From Margaritifera margaritifera (taxonomy: Eukaryota > Mollusca > Bivalvia > Unionida > Margaritiferidae), in the NCBI GenBank assembly GCA_029931535.1, contig JAQPZY010001128.1, positions 1,146,501 through 1,210,500 of the forward strand: a DNA stretch of 64,000 bases, written 5' to 3'. Both the position numbers and the translations under genes were made by a program. Shown here piece after piece: positions 24,284 to 33,359 of this stretch (positions are counted from its first letter, which is position 1; every line of letters starts with the position of its first letter). The notes below the pieces were generated by a model, which saw nothing but the letters and a program-made list of their open reading frames with translations, was not told the origin of the DNA and made no database searches.

Positions 24284-25520
24284 CAGGGATTTACAATCCA
24301 CTTGACTGACTCCTGGGAAATGCTCAAATTCAGCTCAGGCAAGCTCGTTTCCAAAGTACTTGCCCACAGGCAAGCCGAAAAAATTAAGAGAGAGAGAGAG
24401 GGAGATGGGTCGTGTTCCATTCATAATGCTTTATGTTCTGCAAGTTTTATGCCCTGCAATCTCGCCACAGTACGGGTACATATATCAGCACTTTTATTTA
24501 GTGTTTATATGTACCGCATTCTTCTATTACATAACTGGCCACAATTTCTTTCATCTAACGTATGTCATTTCCATCTTATCGTCAATGTCAAGATCAGTTT
24601 CACATTTTCTCATGCAGACATGACAATATGAATATTTACTATTTAAAGCGAGTTTTTACAGCCTCAGGCATACTTACTGCTTGGCAAACAATTAAAATAA
24701 TAAAAAGAAGTGTTCTCAATCTCAAAAGTCTGCTGGTAAAATATTTTGATGCATGTGACCGATTTCAAGGTGACTAAATGATAATTATTAAGTAAATGGA
24801 TAAAATAAGTCTTCAGAAATCCTTCAGTTGTGAGTATAAAAAAAATCATTACAAACAGTCTAGCTTTCATTATTGTTGATGTAATTGATGATATAAGTCT
24901 GCTATCTTATCAAGGCATGAAAAGGAAACTTGATCAGGTTTCTAGGTCTAATGAACCATTTTTAAAGAAAAATAACCATTATGATGCTGCGAAATGTGCA
25001 AGAAAGTTCCAATCATCATGGATTAATGAGTATCCCAGGCTAGAGTATTGTTATTGATTGTTTAATTTTTCAGTTCAAGGTCTTTTACCTAAACATCTCT
25101 CTCTCTCCCTCTCTCTCTTACTTACAAATCTAGCCATTTCCAAACCATTTTCTACCTATCCATTTATTTTTCTATATACATGTATAAAATGTACATGTCT
25201 GATTTTGCTCTTCTAAATAAAACTACATTCTAACCCTTTCTCATCTACATATCTATCTACATGTGTTATTTACATATATATTTTTTATAACTTTAATTAT
25301 AGGCATATGGTTTTAAGGTGCCAACAGAGATAAAAGGAAAAAAAAGTTAAAATAAATATAATGCAATTTCCTTATAATATCACAGATTTTATTTTATTTT
25401 ATTTTTTACTCATTTTGTGATATTATGTTTGGGGCAAGCTCAGATTTCCCAAGGGCAAGTTCAATTTTCCAGTCAGCTTGCCCTGAGCAAGCTGACTTTT
25501 ATAAAATTTGTAAATCTCTG
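24284..25520 (+). mobile_element. hAT DNA transposon (1237 bp) with 8-bp target duplication
   Basis: Ends CAGGGATTTACAA and TTTGTAAATCTCTG are inverted repeats of the hAT CAGRG type. ATTGTAAG flanks both ends exactly (24276-24283 and 25521-25528), the canonical hAT 8-bp duplication. Subterminal CAAGC/GCTTG motifs are also inverted (CTCAGGCAAGCTC, CAGCTTGCCCTGAG). It carries only the first ~46 codons of a transposase (24917-25057), so it is an internally deleted, non-autonomous copy. Confidence 0.93.
24917..25057 (+). pseudogene. hAT transposase N-terminal stub
   Basis: Begins MKRKLDQVSRSNEPFLKK and continues to KFQSSWINEYPRLEY before a stop. The K-F-Q-x-S-W-x-x-x-Y/F-P-x-L pattern is the lead-in to the TTF-type zinc finger of hAT transposases. 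The zinc ligands and the whole catalytic domain are deleted. Confidence 0.6.
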
Positions 25521-26370
25521 ATTGTAAGTAAATAGAAAGCTAAAGTATTATAATAGTATGGAAAAGTCTGCATAAATCTGTATATGCAGAATGCATTGTG
25601 GTCAGAGAAAAACAAACAGATAGTCACAGAGTACATACCAGATCTTTGTTATGCATGTATGTCCATCCATATTTGACATGCAAACATTAACAGGCATTTA
25701 ATCGTTACTGTGTCTATTTTTAAAATCCAAAAAATAGATAATGGACCAACACTAAAGTCACCGTTTCAAATATGATATTTTTCTGGTTCAAAATTTTTAA
25801 GGAATGCTGTGCCATATTCTGCAAGAACACAGAACTGAGGATGAAATCTCATGCACATTTTTTTGTAAATACCTGATGATGGCAATAGTGTTTTAGTTTA
25901 AAAGGCATCACAAGTCTTTGAACAAAGGTGACCTGTCAGTCACTGGGTTGATACTTTCCATGTTTGGCTTAGGTCAGTTACTTCTGGGATAGCCAATTCC
26001 AGCTGCAATATACAAGCAGCTGAGGTAGCAATGTCCTTACCATGTATGTAAGCAATGTCCTTACCATATATGTAAGCAAAAACATACTACATATATCAGT
26101 ATATGAGAATAGACAGAAGAAAAGTTTGAAAAAATCTATGAAACCCTTTTCCAGAATTTATGAATGATACATAAATACATGTATAGTGAATTCTTTGAAT
26201 AGGAAATTATGCAAATTGCCTAAAATAATAATAATAATAATAATAGTAGTAATGGTATTCAGTGTATGGTATTTGCCGAGAAGCATGTTTAAAGGGTGAA
26301 CCTGCATTCAGAGGTTAGCTAAAGATCAGTCTGACCTTTTCCCATGGGTGGCTGCTATTGACTAGTTTGA

Positions 26371-26371
26371 C

Positions 26372-26408
<37 letters not shown>

Positions 26409-26555
26409 GTTGTTGTTGTTGTTGTTATTATTGTTGTTATTATTATTATTATTATTATTGTTATTATTATTGTTGTTGTTATTATTGTTATTATTATTAT
26501 TGTTGTTGTTGTTGTTGTTGTTATTATTATTATTATTGTTGTTGTTATTATTATA
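26371..26555. repeat. ATT/GTT trinucleotide microsatellite
   Basis: About 61 TTA/TTG triplets in alternating blocks. Open frames on both strands (poly-Ile/Val/Thr) are artefacts. A short (AAT)n run lies at 26225-26246. Confidence 0.97.
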
Positions 26556-27084
26556 ACTTTTGAAATGTTGGAATATTTAACTTTTTGAAAAATTGATATA
26601 TTTACATACATGTAGATAAGGGCCCAGGTAATCAAATTGTTAATAAAATAGTTAATAAAATAATAGCTTTATGAATATTTAAGAATTCATCATATTTGCA
26701 CAGGATGAAGATCATAGATTCTTCTTATCAAATGTGTCCAGGTTAAATATCATAGATTCCTCTTATCAGATATGCAAAGAAAAGTGTATATTCAGTAAAT
26801 TTTTTCAGTACGACACAATTATTGATGTCACATCAGTTTTCTGCATGAGAAAGACTGCGAATCAGATTTACAGCAGGTTGTGAATTGCAAAGAATTTCAC
26901 AGGGTTTTATATACCTCGACTTCACAATTTTTTTAGAAGAAATGTTAATGTATTATGATTATTAAAATTGTATATTAAGCTTTTTTTTTTTTTATAAAAT
27001 AAGAATCAGAAGTTGCAACTATGTAATTTTTCATCCAATTTCTCCACCAAGTTCAAAGCACTACAGCACACTTAAGTACAATGA

Positions 27085-27612
27085 GATTATATTGATGATG
27101 TCATAATGTAAAGATCACATCATTTTGAGCTGCACAGTAAGTAGTCATATTGATGATGTCATAATGTAAAGATCATATCATTTTGAGCTGCACAGTAAGT
27201 AATGTCATATTGATGATGTCATAATGTAATGATCTCATCATTTTGAACTGCACAGTAAGTAATGTCATATTGATGATGTCATAATGTAATGATCACATCA
27301 TTTTGAACTGCACAGTAAGTAATGTCATTGATGATATCATAATGTAATGATCACATTGTTTTGAACTGCACAGTAAGTAATGTCATATTGATGATTTCAT
27401 AATGTAATGATCACATCATTTTGAACTGCACAGTAAGTAATGTCATTGATGATTTCATAATGTAATGATCACATCATTTTGAACTGCACAGTAAGTAATG
27501 TCATATTGATGATTTCATAATGTAATGATCACATCATTTTGAACTGCACGGTAAGTAATGTCATATTGATGATTTCATAATGTAACAATGATGTCATTTT
27601 GAACTGCACAAT
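27085..27612 (+). repeat. 60-bp minisatellite, 9 copies, upstream of exon 3
   Basis: Units of about 56-61 bp built on ATTGATGATGTCATAATG, GATCACATCATTTTGAACTG and CACAGTAAGTAATG. Eight units contain GTAAGTA, the animal 5' splice-site core. The array ends about 55 bp before the exon 3 acceptor. Confidence 0.93.
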
Positions 27613-27667
27613 ATGCAAAGATTTTACAAAAGTGGACATCCTTAACAAAGTATTTTGTAAATTTTAG

Positions 27668-27853
27668 AATAAGAATTCCATTGAGATTAAGATGGATGCT
27701 GCTCAGGACAAAAAATCACAGTATGGTATGGACATTGATCCTGTTTATCAGCCTTTTCCTTCCTTCTCTGGTTCACCTGGGATAAACATGCAGTCAACAG
27801 CCAAGGGGTTGGGTTCAATCATTTCAGATGGTGGACAAGCTGAAGTGGATAAG
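27668..27853 (+). CDS. BTB-zinc finger protein, coding exon 3 (linker exon, possible cassette)
   Basis: A 186-bp exon encoding residues 215-276, found by splice logic rather than by similarity. The acceptor AATTTTAG ends at 27667 with a branch-point-like CTTAAC at 27641-27646; the donor AAG|GTTAGA is at 27853/27854. Both ends are phase 0 and the 62 codons are open (start NKNSIEIKMDAAQDKKSQ), with stops in frame just outside both splice sites. The sequence is linker-like, rich in Ser, Gly, Asp and Gln, with no domain. IKMD (residues 221-224) is a weak SUMO-type motif. The exon can be skipped without frameshift. It sits between two minisatellite arrays. Confidence is lower than for the other exons because no conserved domain confirms it. 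Confidence 0.7.
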
Positions 27854-27884
27854 GTTAGATCTTGTATTTGAATGTGTAGAAAGT

Positions 27885-28065
27885 GCATCCAGCAGCAATC
27901 ATATACCCAGATCTGCAGATGCATACACTGACAGATCAGTGTCTATGCTGGCAGATCAGTGTCATAATTTTAAAACAAAAAAAGTTGACCCTGATCTGTC
28001 AACACATTTATGTGACAGCAGATTTGTGTCTATGCTCTTTGAAGTTGGGTATGCATATTAAACAG
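27885..28065. mobile_element. Double-hairpin MITE, copy 5 (degenerate)
   Basis: Contains diverged CCCAGATCTGCAG, GCAGATCAGTGTC, GACCCTGATCTGTC and GCAGATTTGTGTCTATGC blocks in the family order, but lacks clear terminal repeats. Begins about 30 bp after exon 3. Orientation is uncertain. Confidence 0.6.
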
Positions 28066-28130
28066 GAGTGAATAATATTTGTGATGATATTCCACAGGCT
28101 ACTTCATCATTTTATCAGTATAAAATATAA

Positions 28131-28757
28131 ACCAGAAATAGGAAGGACTTGTGGACTAATATAGAGATTGGGCTGCACATTGTATATATGAATAGGAAGG
28201 ACTTGTGGACTAATATAGAGATTGGGCTGCTCATTGTATGCATGAATAGGAAGGACTTGTGGACTAATATAGAGATTGGGCTGCTCATTGTATACATGAA
28301 TAGGAAGGACTTGTGGACTAATATAGAGATTGGGCTGCTCATTGTATGCATGAATAGGATTGGGCTGCTCATTGTATGCATGAATAGGAAGGACTTGTGG
28401 ACTAATATAGAGATTGGGCTGCTCATTGTATGCATGAATAGGAAGGACTTGGGGACTAATATAGAGATTGGGCTGCTCATTGTATGCATGAATAGGAAGG
28501 ACATGTGGACTAATATAGAGATTGGGCTGTTCATTGTATACATGAATAGGAAGGACATGTGGACTAATATAGAGATTGGGCTGCTCATTGTATACATGAA
28601 TAGGAAGGACATGTGGACTAATATAGAGATTGGGCTGCTCATTGTATACATGAATAGGAAGGACTTGTGGACTAATATAGAGATTGGCCTGCTCATTGTA
28701 TGCATGAATAGGAAGGGCTTGTGGACTAATAAAGAGATTTGGCTGCTCATTGTATAC
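28131..28757. repeat. 54-bp minisatellite, ~11.5 copies
   Basis: Unit GGAAGGACTTGTGGACTAAT plus ATAGAGATTGGGCTGC, TCATTGTATGCATGAATA. The length is a multiple of three and the unit lacks stops in several frames, which yields three overlapping 220-233-residue open frames on both strands. These are artefacts of the array. One copy near 28340-28380 is internally deleted. Confidence 0.95.
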
Positions 28758-29329
28758 CTGAAAGTAGTCCCATCCTTCTGGGATTCCCTGCCACACATCA
28801 AGTATCATTAGTAAACGATAATTTTAATATAATACATTAATTCACAAATGATTTATCTTCAGTTGCACCTAGCTATAACCTTAACCGAGTTTCCAGATCG
28901 AATCTTCCAAAAAGTTAACATTTCTTTAGCTTTGCCTGAAGTAGATGTATTGAAAGTGTGCAGAACACATGCAGTCAGATTTTTTTAGACTTCAGAAAGT
29001 AACTGTTTTTTCACTTGGTCACATCTCAAAACTAGAGAACACAAACATGTTTTACTTTAAGAATGTATCATTGAAAATATTATTGATTCTATTTTATAAC
29101 AAGTCTACATGCATGACCCCACATGATCTTTGTGCCCTTCCTGTACATTAGCATCATGTGAAGCTAGATGAATGTGAAGTTTGCAGGATAATCCGTCTGG
29201 GAACTGGGGTTAAAGTTATAGTGATAAGAAAAAGAATGGTGTACAATTGAAGAGAAATCATTTGTAAATAAATGTATTATAGCAAATCAGAGTCTTTTTG
29301 TGATACTTGATGTAAGATTGGGAATCAAT

Positions 29330-29412
29330 AAGTGGGAGAGCCGCACTTATGTATACAGTGAGCAGCCTCATCTCTGTATTGTTCCATAGATCCTTTCCAT
29401 TACTGGTTTTTG
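29330..29412 (-). repeat. Inverted single copy of the 54-bp unit
   Basis: The reverse complement reads AAACCAGTAATGGAAAGGAT ... GAGGCTGCTCACTGTATAC, matching the left edge (AAACCAGAAATAGGAAGGAC) and unit of the 28131 array. Flanking ATACTTGATGTAAGATTGGGA likewise matches the array's right flank inverted. It is an unexpanded paralogue. Confidence 0.8.
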
Positions 29413-29567
29413 TTGTATATTGATCAAAAACGATGCGGCAGCTTGAGGGTGTACTTTGTTTAAATAACTGTTGCAAATCTAAATTGAGAAGTCTGTTATT
29501 TATTCTTAATTGAATTAATTCTTATTCTTGCAAGTTTATTATTTATTCTAATTGACTCGTACTATTT

Positions 29568-29786
29568 TACCGTCTATACTCGCTTGTAAGTCAAATCCAA
29601 CTGCAAACAACATAGACCCTGATCTGCTGTCGCATAATGCACCAGCAGATCAGGGTCCATGTTATTTTACTACTGATTACTTCTAACAAACTGCAGAACC
29701 CAGATCTGCCAATACATTATGTGACAGCAGATCTGGGACTGTGCAATTTGCAGTTGAACTCGACTTAAAAGTGAGTATATACGGTA
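29568..29786 (-). mobile_element. Double-hairpin MITE, copy 6
   Basis: Full-length copy with terminal repeats TACCGTCTATACTCGC and GTGAGTATATACGGTA. Hairpin 2 precedes hairpin 1, giving minus orientation. The stems carry some mismatches. Confidence 0.9.
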
Positions 29787-29859
29787 AGTGTAATTGACTG
29801 CTATTTGTGTCCCTGCAACAAAAAAAAATAACACCCAGTGATAGCCATAATGGATTGCA

Positions 29860-32480
29860 CATCTCTGTCCATCCATCCATATGTCAGTCTGTAGATCACA
29901 TTTTGGTGTATATTTTTTGTGTAATCAGTTCTTACATTTTCAATGCATGGCATTGAAACTTTGCATGATGGTTACAGAGATAATGAAGATGTTGATGATG
30001 CATAATGAGAGTGCTATATGAATTTTGTGAAAAAATACTTCATTTGAATTTTGTCATTTTTAACTATGTTATGGTCCTTTGTCCTTGTGCATTGTCTGCT
30101 CACAATTGCTATTTGCAACTTCTCAGAAACCTCTTTACCAATTTGCACATGATTTTTGCAGGGAGCTTACTGCAACAAGTCCTTTCAGAATTGTTCAGTG
30201 GATGCTGGGTAGTCATCCAAAATGGTCATCATTATAAAAATAGAAGAATCTTTAAACAACTTGTTCTCAAAACATAATTTGTCCAGATTTGTCAGAAAGC
30301 ATCTTGACATGAAGGTTTTTAACATTTGTTCAAATGATGTTATTCCACCATTGAATATTGACACAGTTACTAGAAATAGAGATTTGAACAACCTCTTCTC
30401 AAAAACCGCTGAACAGAATTTAACCAAATTTGACAGAATGAAGGTCTTCCAGATTTGTTCAAAAATTATACCAATCTGCCATCAAATACGGCCACCTTTA
30501 CTAACAATAGAAAATCCTTTAGTTAAATGACTTCTTCTCAAAAACCACTCAGTAGAATCTTAACAAATTTGACAGAAAACATCCTGGCATAGATGGCTTT
30601 CAAATTTATACAAATGATGCAAACGGGCCATCAAATATGGTCACCATTACTAAAAACAAAAACATTTAAATGACTTCTTCACAAAAACCACTCAACAGGA
30701 TTTGACTAAATTTTACAGGAAGCTTCCTGTCATAGAGGGTTTTCAATTTTATACTAATGATGCTGATCTGCAATCAGATGTTGCTGCCATTACTAAAAAT
30801 AGATCAATCTTTAAATGACTTCTTCTCAAAAACCACTTAACAGAATTTGACCAAATTTGATGGAAAGCATCCTGGCATAAATGCCTTTCAAGTTGATACA
30901 AACTATGCCAATCTGCCATCAGATTGGAAATAATTAGCATACACCCTTACAGTCAATGAGAATTGAAATGGCTTATTCATTGTATGACATAAAAGATATG
31001 GTATAGAACAGGGGTTATATCAGAGTCAGCAAATTCTTTCGGCAAAGTAACTTAATTTGGAATTTTTGCACAATTGGAATAAATATTTACAATCCTGCAA
31101 TTCAGTCTAAATTGGACTTTTCACACATGAAAATGAAGAAATAATTCAGTAATTGACTATGCATAAATCGTTGTCAAGTCACATCAAAAGTTATTAAAGT
31201 TAGTTTTATAGTCCCACATTTAAGGGGGTGCTCTACAGATACTACATGCTTCTGAGAGAGTGACAGGTGTAAGATGAAGTTGTTTGCATTTGCAACGTGC
31301 ACAATGGAGAGAATGTTGGTATACTTCTATGCTACTTTCATGTACTGAGGCTGAAATTTCTTTATATATTCTACTTGTGGAAATTGGACATGATCTAATC
31401 ACACAGCAGAGAGAAATGGCCACTCCAAAGTACTTGAAAAATCAGCCTGAATTAGTCAAAAGTACACTATTTTCAGCAGTTATTAAAATAGGGAAACAAA
31501 TTTTGCCAGAGTAGGCAATACCAGCCTCTGAAAGTACAATGAATGAATTACAAAATATATAAAAAGTAAAAAAAAGTTATCGGCTCTTTTTTTTTATTAT
31601 TTACCTTTGAAGTCCAGGAAGTGAAAATGACCAAGCGGAGCTAGTAGTTTTTTTAGATGTGCACATCTTAAGTAAGACCAAGCTGTATACTCTATAACCC
31701 AAATTGCACCCATCAATCATACACAAAAATAAAGGGAATTAAAAGTTCTTTTGAACAATACCTAAGATATACAAGTTTTTTTAAATAGCCAGAACAACCA
31801 GTGAGGAAAACCTGGGTAATTCTTTTTCTTTAAAAGTCTAACCCTCGAACCCTATGCAAAATATTGCAAAATATAAAACTATGCAAAATATTGCAAATAT
31901 GAAACTGTAGAGCACCACCTAAATGAACAAGTCAGTGAGAGTTACTGCCCATTTTTACCTATAGTCCCTCTTCAGCATGAAATGAACATTTTGGTCATAT
32001 ATTGAGTTTGAAGATACACTGGGAAAATAGCACCCACATTTGTTTAATTTTTAGTCTGAATCCAAAAGAAGACCCTAAACTGTCATTCAGTTAAATTTAG
32101 ATGACTGAGTGCACAGTGTTTTCAATGCAGCATGGAGGTGCAGGGGTTGGAATGGGGTGGGTGGAAGTTGTCAATAAATACCAAAGCAGACCAAAAAATG
32201 AAGAAAAAAAAAGATACTTTGATTGCTTTATTAATATCAACAAATATTCAAATTCTGTCTGATTACATGTCACTAATATTCGAATAAGAAAATTGGGTAT
32301 TCGTTTCAGCTCAACCCATTACAAAAAGTAGAAAGACATTTATACAACTTTACCTTGACAAACCACTTAACAGAATTTGACTAACTCTCTCTTAAAGCAT
32401 CCTGGCATAGAAGCCTTTCAGTGTTTCACAAATGATGTTGATGTGCCTTCAGATGTGGATGAAGGTATAAAAACTTGAGA
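29860..32480. mobile_element. Centrally repeated element, ~130-bp units, interrupted
   Basis: From CCATCCATCCATATGTCAG onward, about six diverged units share CTTCTCAAAAACCACT, CAGAATTTGACCAAATTTGA, AGCATCCTGGCATA and CAAATGATGCCAATCTGCC (30230-30925). A further unit lies at 32340-32470 beyond the inserted 31219-31923 element. Boundaries are approximate; no coding sequence. Confidence 0.6.
31219..31923. mobile_element. Non-autonomous DNA element with ~18-bp terminal inverted repeats
   Basis: Left end TTTAAGGGGGTGCTCTACAG, right end CTGTAGAGCACCACCTAAA, inverted with one or two mismatches. The interior is non-coding and shares about 400 bp with 9080-9510. Possible short duplication TTTA/TTAA at the ends, not certain. 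Superfamily unassigned. Confidence 0.75.
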
Positions 32481-33359
32481 AACCTTGAAATAATTCAAAA
32501 TACATGCAGTCAACAGCATTGAATGAAATTTCAACAGAAAGCGTCCTACTAACACAGATGTCTTGGCCAACTGCTCTTGGATTTGGCTGTTAGGTATATG
32601 TCAACCAGTTGAGAAATCTCAGGCCCACTTGTGCCTCTTGTTCAATTGACCTTCTTACTGTAGGGTCCTTAGCTTGTCCTATCAACTCATCATTACGGCT
32701 CTCCATCATTATGATGCAATTCAGGATATAATGTGGTACCAATGTATAACAATATGGGTTGAAAGAAAACAACATCAAGGTTAGTTTTATATCTTTATTT
32801 ATTTTGAGGTCACTGTTATATAGCAATTTTTGATCATCCTGGTTATGTCGCATTTCGGTAATAATGTTGTTCTAGTATTAAAGACGAAGACAAAAAGCTC
32901 ATTCATCCCAGGCAGTACAGATTAACTCAAAAGACAAATGATGTACTTGACTGCTACATTGAAGCCCTTTAAAAAAGATTTCTCAAGAAATCTCAAGAAA
33001 AGAAAAACATGTAAAAGCATGGGGATTTGTTATGGTGAGTCATGGAAGTAACTTTAGTGTTGCCCCTGTGGTGACCATCTGCAAGAAGGCAGGTGGGTGG
33101 TCATTATTGGCTGTACCCTGAGTTCCTGGGAGGATGTCAAAGGTCATATGTACCCAAATTTCAATTACAATAACATTTTAAAATATTTTGTAACCAAACT
33201 TTATATATGCAGCCATAGCAAGAAAACATATTATATATGTGATGGATGTTGCATTTGGACCCAGTGGTAACTGTTTGGGGGTTGTGCATGAGTGTGGGAA
33301 GGGGAAAGGAAGAGAGGAGATTAAGGTTTAGGAATATGCAGTGAAAACCTTGTTTGTTG
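32481..33359. other. Intron 3 stretch with nothing recognised
   Basis: AT-rich sequence; a minus-strand 87-codon frame at 32590-32853 has no domain or context to support a gene. Confidence 0.5.

Larger units (their letters stand above)
20792..27667 (+). other. Intron 2 of the BTB-ZF gene (6.9 kb)
   Basis: Phase-0 intron. It holds a palindromic repeat near 21165-21465, a SINE on the minus strand (21594-21932), an hAT transposon (24284-25520), an ATT/GTT microsatellite (26371-26555) and a 60-bp minisatellite ending about 55 bp before exon 3. A segment starting with CAGTCAAACCTGTC near 22813 looks like another dispersed repeat of uncertain extent. Stretches 21993-22800, 22940-24275 and 25529-26220 show nothing coding. 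Confidence 0.75.

Noticed and set aside
24302..24777. Frames of 71-109 codons in the left part of the 24284-25520 element
   Set aside because: They overlap in three frames, lack transposase motifs, and the element's only recognisable coding remnant starts at 24917.
26315..26635. Poly-Ile/Thr and poly-Ile/Val frames
   Set aside because: Trinucleotide microsatellite.
28107..28811. Three overlapping long open frames (220-233 codons) on both strands with 18-residue repeats
   Set aside because: They follow from a 54-bp minisatellite whose period is a multiple of three; openness in both strands and several frames is expected and there is no splice or start context.
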